From positions 1,512,689-1,576,688 of the forward strand of contig RPFO01000090.1 of assembly GCA_009746045.1 (NCBI GenBank): a stretch of DNA of 64,000 nt, in the 5' to 3' direction. Numbering within the stretch: the stretch's first letter is position 1; each line of letters starts with the position of its first letter. Both the position numbers and the translations under genes were made by a program. The stretch is from Mesostigma viride (Eukaryota > Streptophyta > Mesostigmatophyceae > Mesostigmatales > Mesostigmataceae). This document shows, piece after piece, positions 36,370 to 46,199 of this stretch. The notes under the pieces were generated by a model. The model did no database searches. It was not told the origin of the DNA and saw only the letters and a program-made list of their open reading frames with translations.

Positions 36370-38555
36370 TTCACGTGCTTGTTCGTTGTCAAGAGAGGAA
36401 TGCGTGTGGGTGGGTGGGTGAACGCACTTTTTCCCTGTCAAGGGAGGGATGCATGTGGGGTGGGTGAGTGCAAGTGCTTTTTCCTGTCAAAGGAGGGATG
36501 CATGTGGGGTGGGTGAGTGCAAGTGCTTGTTCCTTGTCAAGGGAGGGATGCACGTGGGGTTGGTGGTTGCACGTGCTTTTTCCTTGTCAAAGGAGGGATG
36601 CATGTGGGGTGGGTGAGTGCACGCGCTTGTTCCATGTCAAGGGAAGGATGCATGTGGGGTGGGTGGGTGCACGCGCTTGTTCCTTGTCAAGGGAGGGGTG
36701 CATGTGCAGTAGGTGGGTGCACGTGCTTGTTTCTTGTAAAGGGAGGACTGCATGTGGGGTGGGTGGCTGCATGCGCTTGTTCCTTGTCAAGGGAGGGATG
36801 CATGTGGGGTGGGTGGGTGCATGCGCTTGTTCCTTGTCGAGGGAGGGATGCATGTGGGGTGGGTGGGTGCACGTGCTTGTTCCTTATCAAGGGAGGGATG
36901 CTTGTGCATTAGGTGGGTTCACGTGCTTGTTTCTTGTAAAGGGATGGATGCATGTGGGGTGGGTGGGTACACATGCTTGTTCCTTGTCAAGGGAGGGATG
37001 CATGCGCGGTGGGTAGGTGCATGCTCTTGTTCCTTGTCAAGGTAGAGATGCATGTGGGTGGGTGGGTGCATGAAATTGTTCCTTGTCAAGGGAGGGACGC
37101 AGGTGGGGTGGGTGGGTGCACATGCTTCTTCCTTGTCAAGGGAGGGATGCATGCGCGGTGGGTGGGTGCATGTGTGTGTTCTTTATCAAGGGAGGGATGC
37201 ATGTGGGGTAGGTGGGCCCACATGCTTGTTTCTTGTAAAGGGAGGGGTGCATGTGGGGTGGGTGGGTGAACGCACTTTTTCCCTGTCAAGGGATGGATGC
37301 ATGTGGGGTGGGTGAGTGCAAGTGCTTTTTCCTGTCAAAGGAGGGATGCATGTGGGGTGGGTGAGTGCAAGTGCTTGTTCCTTGTCAAGGGAGGGATGCA
37401 CGTGGGGTTGGTGGTTGCACGTGCTTTTTCCTTGTCAAAGGAGGGATGCATGTGGGGTGGGTGAGTGCACGCGCTTGTTCCTTGTCAAGGGAGGGATGCA
37501 TGTGGGGTGGGTGGGTGCACGCGCTTGTTCCTTGTCAAGGGAGGGGTGCATGTGCAGTAGGTGGGTGCACGTGCTTGTTTCTTGTAAAGGGAGGACTGCA
37601 TGTGGGGTGGGTGGCTGCATGCGCTTGTTCCTTGTCAAGGGAGGGATGCATGTGGGGTGGGTGGGTGCATGCGCTTGTTCCTTGTCGAGGGAGGGATGCA
37701 TGTGGGGTGGGTGGGTGCACGTGCTTGTTCCTTATCAAGGGAGGGATGCTTGTGCATTAGGTGGGTTCACGTGCTTGTTCCTTGTCAAGGGAGGGATGCA
37801 TGCGCGGTGGGTAGGTGCATGCTCTTGTTCCTTGTCAAGGTAGAGATGCATGTGGGTAGGTGGGTGCATGAAATTGTTCCTTGTCAAGGGAGGGACGCAG
37901 GTGGGGTGGGTGGGTGCACATGCTTCTTCCTTGTCAAGGGAGGGATGCATGCGCGGTGGGTGGGTGCATGTGTGTGTTCTTTATCAAGGGAGGGATGCAT
38001 GTGGGGTAGGTGGGCCCACATGCTTGTTTCTTGTAAAGGGAGGGGTGCATGTGGGGTGGGTGGGTGCACGTGCTTGTTCCTTGTCGAGGGAGGGATGCAT
38101 GTGGGGTGGGTGGGTGCACGTGCTTGTTCCTTATCAAGGGAGGGATGCTTGTGCATTAGGTGGGTTCACGTGCTTGTTTCTTGTAAAGGGATGGATGCAT
38201 GTGGGGTGGGTGGGTACACATGCTTGTTCCTTGTCAAGGGAGGGATGCATGCGCGGTGGGTAGGTGCATGCTCTTGTTCCTTGTCAAGGTAGAGATGCAT
38301 GTGGGTGGGTGGGTGCATGAAATTGTTCCTTGTCAAGGGAGGGACGCAGGTGGGGTGGGTGGGTGCACATGCTTCTTTCTTGTCAAGGGAGGGATGCATG
38401 CGCGGTGGGTGGGTGCATGTGTGTGTTCTTTATCAAGGGAGGGATGCATTGCAGTAGGTGGGCCCACATGCTTGTTTCTTGTAAAGGGAGGGGTGCATGT
38501 GGGGTGGGTGGGTGCATGCGCTTGTTCCTTGTCGAGGGAGAGATGCATGTGGGCC
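36370..38555. repeat. 50-bp minisatellite with 848-bp higher-order period
   Basis: The unit is about 50 bp and contains 'ccttgtcaagggagggatgc' followed by a GGGTGGGTGG block. Variant units recur in the same order 848 bp apart: the block from 36468 repeats from 37316, with a third partial round from about 38050. Cys/Gly/Val-rich frames on both strands are by-products. Confidence 0.92.
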
Positions 38556-39872
38556 GCTAGCTTCCCTCCCCTCCCCTCCCTTCTTAGCTTCCCTCCTTCC
38601 TTGCATTACTTAAGTTCCTATAGCTTCCTTCCCCTCCCCTCCCATATCCCATAGTTTAATGCCCTTCCCTTTCCTCCCTCTCCCTTTGTAGCTTTCCTCC
38701 CCTCCCTTTCTTAGCTTCCCTCCTTCCTTGCATTACCTTAGTTCCTTTAGCTTCCTTCTCCTCCCCTCCCTTTCTTAGCTTCCCTCCTTCCTTGCATTAC
38801 CTAAGTTCCTTTAGCTTCCTTCCCCTCCCCTCCCATATCCCATAGCTTAATGCCCTTCCCTTTCCTCCCTCTCCCTTAGTAGCTTTCCTCCCCTCCCTTG
38901 CTTAGCTTCCCTCCCTCGTTGCATTACCTAAGTTCCTTTAGCTTCCTTCCTCTCCCCTCCCATCCCTGAGCTTCCCTCCCCTTTCGTCCCTCTCCCTCCT
39001 AAGTAGCTTTCCTCCCCTTCCCTTTGTTAGCTTACCTCCTTCCTTGCATTACCTAAGTTCCTTTAGCTTCCTTCCCCTCCCCTCCCATGTCCCATAGCTT
39101 AATGCCCTCCCCTTTCGTCCCTCTCCCTTAGTAGCTTTCCTCCCCTTCCCTTTCTTAGCTTCCCTCCTTCCTTGCAGCACCTAAGATCCTTTAGCTTCCT
39201 TCCCCTCCCCTCCCACGCCTGAGCTTCCCTCCCCTTTCGTCCCTCTCCCTTAGTAGCTTTCCTCCCCTTCCCTTTCTTAGTTTCCCTCCTTCCTTGCATT
39301 ACCTAAGTTCCTTTAGCTTCCTTCCTCTCCCCTCCCATCCCTTAGCTTCCCTCCCCTTTCCTCCCTCTCCCTTCTAAGTAGCTTTCCTCCCCTTCCCTTT
39401 CTTAGCTTGGGGGCTTCCTTGCATTACCGAAGTTCCTTTAGCTTCCTTCCCCTCCCCTCCCATCTTAGCTTCCCTCCCCTTTCCTCACTCTCCCTTAGTA
39501 ACTTTCCTCCCCTTCCCTTTCTTAGCTTCCCTCCCCTTTCCTCACTCTCCCTTGGTAACTTTCCTCCCCTTCCCTTTCTTAGCTTCCCTCCTTCCTTGCA
39601 TTACCTAAGTTCCTTTAGCTTCCTTCCCCTCCCCTCCCATATCCCATAGCTTAATGCCCTTCCCTTTCCTCCCTCTCCCTTAGTAGCTTTCCTCCCCTCA
39701 CTTTCTTAGCTTCCCTCCTTCCTTGCATTACCTAAGTTCCTTTAGCTTCCTTCCCCTCCCCTCCCATATCCCATAGCTTAATGCCCTTCCCTTTCCTCCC
39801 TCTCCCTTAGTAGCTTTCCTCCCCTCCCTTGCTTAGCTTCCCTCCCTCGTTGCATTACCTAAGTTCAAAGAG
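38556..39872. repeat. polypyrimidine minisatellite, about 1.3 kb
   Basis: The plus strand is almost wholly CCCTCCC/CTTCCT blocks with the recurrent word TTGCATTACCTAAGTTCCTT, spaced mostly 100-170 bp. It is a long homopurine-homopyrimidine tract able to adopt triplex DNA. Confidence 0.9.
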
Positions 39873-40449
39873 CTACTTGGGAGCGGCGGGAGCGATGCCG
39901 ACGAAAGGGCTGGCTGCGGCAAGAACGTCGTCCAGCGACCGGGTTTCTGGGGCGGCAGGTGTTGTTGGGGCCTCCATAGCTACGGGGAAGATGTCGAATG
40001 CTGGGGCGGGGGGCGCAGGCGTGCTATTCACGAAGGGAATGCCGCCATATCGAGTCAAAAATAGCGATATCTGCTGGGCAGGCCGAGGTCGAGAACGTAC
40101 GAAATCGGGGACGATAGCTGCCGGAAATTATACCAGCGTGTTTGTCATCAGAAGACGAGTCGAATGCAACAAACCCGACTAAATTTCATGGCCTGAGTCG
40201 AAAGTTATGAGCATTCTCGGCAGCCATAGCTCGGCATATTTTCGCGTACGTCGTTGAGCTGATGCTCTGGGAAATTTGAATGATTGATAAGGGTTAATTC
40301 AACTAGTGTGTTTCTTAGTAGTATAATGTGTTTCTTCATTAATTTGAATGATTGATAATTGATTAATTAATTTGAATTATTGCCACATGATGTTTCCATG
40401 AAGTCAAATGACAACGCAAATCACAATACACTAGGTTGGACAAATCACA
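39873..40449. other. CACTA interior, right
   Basis: On the minus strand, 39873-40058 reads as an Ala/Pro-rich frame ending FVGIAPAAPK with unbiased sequence around it. It might be the end of a former exon, but no family is recognisable. The rest is AT-rich with a TTGAATGATTGATAA-like tandem word near 40275-40380. Confidence 0.35.
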
Positions 40450-40811
40450 AGGTTACGGCCCGTATACTTGTCCAGTATACTGGCCGTAAACTTTTACTAC
40501 CGTATACTTTTTCTAGTATACTGGCCGTAAATTTTACTACCGTAAATTTTTTCTCGTATACTGGCCGTAACATTTACTACCGTAAATTGTTTCTCGTATA
40601 CTGGCCGTAAAATTTACTACCGTAAATTTTTTCTCGTATACTGGCCGTAAAATTTACTACCGTAAACTTTACTGCCGTATACGAGAAAAAGTATACGGTA
40701 GTAAATTTTACGGCCAGTATACGAGTGGTAAGTATATGCGTACGAACGTAAAATTTACGGCCCGTAAAAATTTCCGTATACGTGTACGGGCCGTAAATTT
40801 ATAGTATAGTG
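40450..40811. repeat. right subterminal palindromic array of the CACTA element
   Basis: GTATACTGGCCGTAAA and TTTACTACCGTA words repeat with short spacers, ending in the terminal inverted repeat. It mirrors 29383-29790. Confidence 0.9.
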
Positions 40812-40813
40812 CA

Positions 40814-41215
40814 TGGGCCTTCTTGCATGGTGAGATTTAGCTGACCGCCCACCGCCTCGATCCCCCGCGCGCGGGGGAAGGCAGGGGCGCCTCCGCTTCT
40901 TCTCATCTTTATATAAGAGCCCAGCGGACAAGATTTCGTTTCTCAGACGCCGCAAGCGGCTCGAGAACACTCCCTTCACCGTGGACGACGACTTGACCCT
41001 AGGGCGCAGCAACAACGGCGACGGGAGCTATGGCCGACCTACCTCCAGCTCCGGCAGACCAAGGCGCCGGGCCAGCCGGTGTACTGGAAGGGGGCGGCCA
41101 TCTACGTCGGCCACAACTGAGCCCTGGCACGCGACCCCCTCGACCACCGCGGCCCCGGCGACTCCAGAAGCCCCAGCCTACATAGGGGAATACAGCAGCA
41201 GTAGTGTAGAATAGT
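40814..41215 (+). pseudogene. family I ORF1, 3' part of copy 1
   Basis: It aligns with the C-terminal RNA-binding part of copy 2: CTCCCCCGCGCGCGGGGG-type sequence (here 40863-40880), then TVDDDLTLGRSNNGD matching TLDDDLTLAQQQRR, then PVYWKG-like remains in shifted frames. It ends with a TAG near 41213. Confidence 0.7.
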
Positions 41216-41430
41216 TAGACAGTGGCCTTGTACATGCCCGCCTACTACAGGCACTATACCAGCTGAGGCCTAGCCTTTTTAGTCATGTACGTGTGTACCT
41301 ATGATGAGCCACCCTCCAGATGATGCCTAGCTGTATATATTATGCAGTGCCCATGCAGGGAGTCACTCTCTGCTGAGAAGCTCCTCATCATCCATCAATG
41401 CACGGTGTTTTACGATAATTGTAACCTTCG

Positions 41431-41501
41431 ATGGTGGTAGCTCAGCGGCCGGTAGAGCAGGGGATTCATAAGCCCAAGGTCGCAGGTTCAAATCCCGCCA
41501 T
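41431..41501 (+). tRNA. tRNA-Met(CAT)-like sequence in a retroelement 3' region (probable pseudogene)
   Basis: The acceptor arms ATGGTGG and CCGCCAT pair fully. The D stem GCTC/GAGC is perfect, the anticodon loop TTCATAA puts CAT at the anticodon, and GGTTCAAATCC is a good T loop. The T stem lacks about four bases and the anticodon stem has two mismatches. It lies in the 3' part of family I copy 1; copy 2 lacks it. It is more likely a tRNA-derived module than a working gene. Confidence 0.5.
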
Positions 41502-41946
41502 GCCCTAGCTCTTGTATAGCCATGATGATCTTCCCCACCTATGACGCCGCTCCCCTTAGCTCGGTGTTGCCCGAGACTCTGGGTGGTGCAGGTGCCCTAG
41601 TGTGCACACCTAGAGCAAGTGTTGTTTACATTCCCACCCTTGCAGGAAGTAGCTTAGAATGTATTATAGTAGGCCATATGCCCCTTCTCAGGGCTATGTG
41701 CTACATGTACTCCCAACGGAGTGATGTTCCTAATCAATTAATTAATTACTTAATTAATTGATTAATTAATTAATGGCATAACAAGGAGCGTAGGCAAGTA
41801 ATCTGATCATATATAGCCAGGACGTAGCATGGCTGTACACGGACTAAGCTAAGGCTATGGCTGGTTGTGTACCGTGCGTGAGCGGTGCACGTGACTAGGT
41901 AAGTTGGCACAGCTAGGCAAACATTCTAACTAAGCATGGCTGCCGT

Positions 41947-43896
41947 CGACAGGGTGTTGTATCCACGAGCCACGAGGTAGCCATGGCTGACGGCGGAGCT
42001 CATAACTTTCACGTTTGAGCCCCAAATTCAGCTGTGAATATCACTATCGCTTCGTCTTTCTAAGACGCACATGCTGATATAATTTTCCGAATCTAAAACG
42101 CAATATATGACGAGCAAACGTCCTTTGACGCAACGCAGTTTGGCGGATGCGCTCGCCCATGAAAATGCGGCAGCTGCGGCTGCCGCTTCGCCATCAGGTC
42201 CGGCAGGCAGCGGTGACACTAGTCGTGCACTGGTGGTCGCCCAGCAACCTCCCGGGCTCAATGCCTCGCCATCGGCATCGCCTGACCCGAAACGCACCCG
42301 CCCAGCCGACAAAACAGGATGGTCCCGCCCCTCGGAACCGCGCTTTCGGCCCCACCCTTTCAAGGTCGACGATCACGACTGGAACAACATGTCTCCTTAC
42401 GATGCTATGGACTGCATCTTCTTCGGGGACTACGCCTCGCTTTACGACCTGTGCCTCCATCTCCACGACCAAGGTCGCCTCATCGGCAACAACGGCAGCC
42501 GCTGGCAACACCACAGCGCCCTGCTTGGCTGCCCCCGCCCCCAGCTCCAGCACACCATCCTCAACTCCCTTCTCGAGCGCTCTGACGACGAGATCTGGGC
42601 CCCATCCATCTCCGCCCCCACCCTCCGTTCCATCCTCACGGAAGCCTTTCAGCAGCACGTGACCCCCCTTGCTGCTGACGTCGCAGCAATGGGTGGCACG
42701 CTGGCTGCTGAACTTCCTCACATTTCCGCCGCTGCCGCCTCCACCCCACTGCCATTTCCGCCTCCACTGCCGACATCAAAGCCCAGCTCCTCGACCTCGA
42801 CCAACGCCTTCAAGCCACCGCCAACGCCCTTGAGAGCTTGCATGACACCGCCGGCCTCACCGCCCAGGCGGTGAAGGACATCGCCGCCCAGCCGGCGTCT
42901 GCTGGCCCGGCCGGCGATGCTCCCTCCACCTGGGCGGACTTGCTTAAGCAGCACACCACCTCCACCACCTCCACCATCTCGGCACAACTCAAGCAACAAG
43001 CCCTCGACCTTCGCGAGGAAACCGACATCGCCCGGCGCAGCCACAATGTCATCGTCAAGCACTTCGACCAGCCGGCAGGTGAGACCTCCACGACCCTTCT
43101 TGAGGCATTTAAGCGCGACATTCTTGCCCCCATGCTACTCACTGGTGAGCTGGACATGTCGGCTGTCCGCCTCCCCCGCGCGCGGGGGAAGGCTGGCCCG
43201 GCACCCGTGCTCCTCACCTTTAAGTACATGGCGGACAAGCTGTCGTTCCTTAAATGCCGCACTGAGAAGCTCTCGAGGACTCGCTTCACGCTGGACGACG
43301 ACTTGACCCTGGCCCAGCAACAGCGGCGACGCGAGCTATGGCCGGCCTACCTTCAGCTCCGGCACAGCGCAGGGGGGAAGCCGGTATACTGGAGGGGGGC
43401 GGTCATCCACGTTGACCACAAGCCCTGGCAGCCCCCTCCTGCCACCTCAGACTAGGGAATCCATACCAGTAGTGTAGATTAGTCAGGCTTAGCCTAGCAT
43501 GTGGCCCACGCGCATGTGCGCCCATAATGGCCCCCATGGATGTTGTCTACAGAATTTAGCCAAGCCCTGCCTATAACGGGACCCCCATGGATGTTGCACT
43601 AAGAATTTAGCCATGCTACGCAGTGCAGAGCGATGCTCTCTGTCGAGAAGCCATGCCCTAGCTCTTGTATAGCCATGATGATCTTCCCCACCTATGACAG
43701 GCTCCCCTTCGCTGGGTGCTGCCTGAAACTCTGGGTGGTGCAGGTGCCCTAGTGCACCTAGAGCAAGTGTTGTTTACATTCCCACCCTTGCAGGAAGTAG
43801 CTTAGAATGTATGATAGGCCATATGCCCCTTCTCTGGGCTATGTGCTACATATACTCCCAACGGAGTTATGTTCCAATTCAATTCAATTCAATTCA
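41947..43896 (+). mobile_element. family I ORF1-only retroelement, copy 2
   Basis: It is flanked by perfect 11-bp repeats ATGGCTGCCGT (41936-41946 and 43897-43907) and splits family II at a point that reads on without gap afterwards. It starts CGACAGGGTG, holds one ORF (42107-43455 with one frameshift) and ends in four AATTC repeats. There is no RT, so it must borrow the enzyme of another element. Confidence 0.88.
42107..43455 (+). pseudogene. family I ORF1p-like protein, one frameshift
   Basis: The first frame (42107 to about 42742) starts MTSKRPLTQRSLADALAHE, followed by an Ala-rich stretch and a region with DDHDWNNMSPYDAMDC. A C-rich run near 42738-42748 shifts the frame. From there the second frame reads a coiled coil (DIKAQLLDLDQRLQATANAL). 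A C-terminal domain resembling the L1 ORF1p RNA-binding and C-terminal domains follows (VLLTFKYMADKLSFLK, FTLDDDLTLAQQQRRREL, WRGAVIHV). About 450 codons in all. The likely role is as an RNA-binding chaperone of retrotransposition. Homology to ORF1p is by pattern, not by search. Confidence 0.65.
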
Positions 43897-43986
43897 ATGG
43901 CTGCCGTAGCGGCAGTGACTACCAATGGATCCAAGCTAGGGCTATTAAGCAAGCTATTCTAGCCCGCTGGGGACGTCCACATCTTG

Positions 43987-44468
43987 TTATTGATCATCAG
44001 GTCCCCGCCCTGCATGCCAGTACGTACACTGACACCTTGGGCTTCTGGGGGTCCTGCTTGTGGCGGAGTTATTCCGTGTCAGGTCGCGTCGCTGCTGCTG
44101 CTGAGCGGGGGTCAGGTCGTCGTCCAGCGTCCAGGTGAGGTCGTGCAACCGCTTGCGACGAGAGAGGAACCGCTGCTTGTCCTCACGGGAGGGGAAGGTG
44201 AGCAGGACTGGTGGGGGAGCCGCCTTATCCCGTGAGTGGGGAAGGCGGTGCCGGCACCCACGCAGTTCTACCTCACCTACCAGGCCCATGAGGGTAAGGA
44301 GCTGGGAGGTGACGTGGGCAAGGGAGGTTGACGTCTCACCTGGCTTCTGGGGGAAACGACGCAGCACCATCAGTGCACCCGGCAGTCGCAGCGGGCGTGG
44401 TCGGTGGCCTCCCGTTGCTGGGCCTGACGGAGGTCTTCAAGCTCCTGGAGTTTCGTAGCGATGGCGTA
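43987..44468 (-). pseudogene. family II ORF1p C-terminal fragment
   Basis: It shares VVLRRFPQKPGETSTSLA, GLVGEVELRG and WTLDDDLTPAQQQQRRDL with the intact copy at 58345-59181. Frameshifts separate the parts, and the N-terminal coiled coil is missing. Confidence 0.75.
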
Positions 44469-44555
44469 CGTCGACACTCCAGACACAGTCTCCAGACACT
44501 CCAGACACTCCAGACACTCCAGACACTCCAGACACTCCAGACACTCCAGACAGAA
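44469..44555. repeat. 9-bp minisatellite (ACACTCCAG)n
   Basis: About eight copies lie at the 5' end of the family II fragment, where the intact copy has coding sequence. Confidence 0.9.
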
Positions 44556-44833
44556 TAGGCTGCCATAGAAGCCCCTGCATGATTGCCGGCATTTGCCGGT
44601 AAGGTCAGGCTCAACACTGCCAAACGAGGTAATTGCGGCCACTAGCTCACTGTTCATCGATCGTCTCATCGTGCAGTGTTTATTGATGGAATGCTGTGAT
44701 GTAAAGATCTTTCGTATTATCTAGACAATAGTGTCTGGTAGTCTAAACCGACGAGTTACATTGGTACCGGAGGAGGTTTTCACTACGGTTCGTTTTATCA
44801 GTAGCCACAGGACTGTCGACAGATTGTGTCTTA

Positions 44834-44936
44834 TCCCTGTTGTGCACACGCCGGGATTAAAAGCACTTCGGTGCTCAGTGATCCTCCCCAACGGGAGCAC
44901 GAGTTTAAATTAATTAACTAATTAATTAATTAATTA
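44834..44936 (+). mobile_element. 103-bp 5'-truncated family II tail
   Basis: It carries the 3' hairpin AGCACTTCGGTGCT and CTCCCCAACGGGAG, then TTAA repeats. It is flanked by 11-bp repeats ATTGTGTCTTA (44823-44833 and 44937-44947). Orientation is opposite to the composite. Confidence 0.88.
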
Positions 44937-45262
44937 ATTGTGTCTTACGTTTATCATTTGCTTCCCCTCAGTGCCCGTGACGCCCACATGGAGAATGTTG
45001 AAGCTGAAACGATCCTTTGTCGGAAACGACTTTGAATTGAACAAGCAGGCCTAATTACCCTCTCCTGGAAACGTAGCGATGTGCAGAGTGAATGATAAGC
45101 ACCACGAACTTAGAAAAGTAGGATCCGACTCCGATTCCTTTTAGGCCCGGGAGCACCTAAAAGTGTCGCCCTACTTGTTTTCGTTCGACAAACCGCGGCC
45201 CAACGGGTACTTTATTGAGGCCATATGCAGGACAAACAGTATACAGCCTTTTCCATAACCAT

Positions 45263-45307
45263 TAATTAATTAATAGACACGTGACTGTGTCACGTGAGCA
45301 TAAGTCC
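45263..45307 (-). mobile_element. 45-bp retrotransposon tail (family III)
   Basis: It consists of TTAA repeats plus the hairpin CACGTGACTGTGTCACGTG and GAGCATAAGTCC, bounded by 11-bp repeats TCCATAACCAT (45252-45262 and 45308-45318). A second insert of the same family is at 46986-47052 in the other orientation. Confidence 0.85.
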
Positions 45308-45318
45308 TCCATAACCAT

Positions 45319-45949
45319 GGAGGCGAGAAACTTGTTCGCAATGGTCAACGTCCCTTGTTTTCCCATAGCTTTCAGCTGAAGTGACTGAGTCATCCTCAGC
45401 GCCAGCTATCGTACATCACGAAGCGGCATCCACGAACACAGTCACGATTTCGCTGTTTTGACGCAACGGCGTACGTCTCTTCCATGACCATCTTCTTCCA
45501 GCGGCTGAAACGGCTTTTGCGCAAGAAACACTGGCTGTAGCGACCCCGACATGCGAGTCTCTAGAGCTTCCCGTGTTTCCCCTGCTCCCCGGCCGACCAG
45601 CCAAACTAAATCGACATTCGCTCAAGGCGCCCGCGGCCTCGTCTACCTTCACCCCGGAAGTCGTCCTCCTGCGAAGCCACCGAATTAATTCCAAGCCTTA
45701 AATATTATGGTGTTGATACCCGAACACGATCGCCTAGCTGACAACCACCATATGGTTACGTACTGTTTCTATGATAATGGTCGGCCAGTCAAAACGAGAT
45801 GATGCTTAGATGAGATGTCGTATAGCCTTTTCTGTGTCATGAGGTGTTGCCACCTTGATTCATGATGATTCTTATCTTTCCGTGGATCACTCTCTTGCCA
45901 TGGCAGGTTGTTGTATTATAAACCGTTGTCTTATACATATATCTGTGAC
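45319..45949. other. intergenic, no supported gene
   Basis: A 92-codon minus-strand frame at 45416-45694 (MELIRWLRRRTTSGVKVDEA) has no recognisable relative or start context. I leave it uncalled. Confidence 0.35.
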
Positions 45950-46115
45950 AACCTAAGCTAGCTGAAAATGCATTGCTGCACGGCATTAACTTTGTAACAC
46001 AATGGTAGTGCAGGCAGATAGCAGGGCTGGGTCATGCAGCCCACAGGTGGGCTGAGTCAGCCCGGGGTAGATGCTATAAAGGTGGGCTTTCCGACTAAGG
46101 GAAGCATGGTTTTCT
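45950..46115 (+). repeat. dispersed repeat, partner of 12895-13065
   Basis: It is the inverted relative of the intronic copy, with GGGCTGAGTCAGCCC and 'ggtagatgctataaaggtgg' conserved. No target duplication was found. Confidence 0.6.
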
Positions 46116-46199
46116 GTTTGCCTAAAATGCGGGAGAGGTGCCTTCTCCCTACCCAATCCTGGGCCACTCCCTAAGCTAGACTTACGGAAGGGGATCCGG

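Larger units (their letters stand above)
29383..40811. mobile_element. 11.4-kb CACTA-like DNA transposon
   Basis: The ends are CACTATACTATAAA at 29383 and its complement TTTATAGTATAGTG ending at 40811. The terminal inverted repeats match for 37 bp with one mismatch (C/T at position 15). The flanking target duplication is CA (29381-29382 and 40812-40813). Both termini carry 360-400 bp of palindromic GTATACGGGCCGTAA words, as expected of transposase-binding subterminal repeats. No transposase is recognisable, so this copy is non-autonomous or gutted. Its interior holds an L1-like LINE (30031-35243) and large tandem arrays. Family assignment to CACTA/EnSpm rests on the ends. Confidence 0.82.
28100..41772 (+). 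mobile_element. family I ORF1-only retroelement, copy 1 (split by CACTA)
   Basis: It is flanked by the perfect 11-bp repeat ATGGCATAACA (28089-28099 and 41773-41783) inside family II. The 5' part (28100-29382) is homologous to 41947-43120, and the 3' part (40814-41772) to 43125-43896, ending in a TTAA-type tail. Between them lies the CACTA element. Removing that and one CA restores the alignment to copy 2 across the join. Confidence 0.85.
27872..44546 (-). mobile_element. family II ORF1-only retroelement, host of a nested composite
   Basis: Segments 27872-28099, 41784-41946 and 43908-44468 are, in order, homologous to consecutive parts of the intact family II copy at 57920-59194. They include its TTAA-rich tail, the 3' hairpin (AGCACTTCGGTGCT on the minus strand) and the C-terminal half of ORF1. 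Two family I elements split it. Possible flanking repeats CAGACAGAAT at 27862-27871 and 44547-44556 would give its own target duplication. The right end beyond 44468 is a 9-bp array, so the 5' end is uncertain. Confidence 0.7.

Noticed and set aside
36468-38654. Cys-rich repeat proteins such as LFLVKGGMHVGWV
   Set aside because: They derive from the 50-bp minisatellite. The same length of frame is open on both strands and follows the repeat, not a start or domain.
45416-45694. 92-codon minus-strand ORF
   Set aside because: It has no recognised motif, no splice or promoter support, and a length compatible with chance at this GC content.
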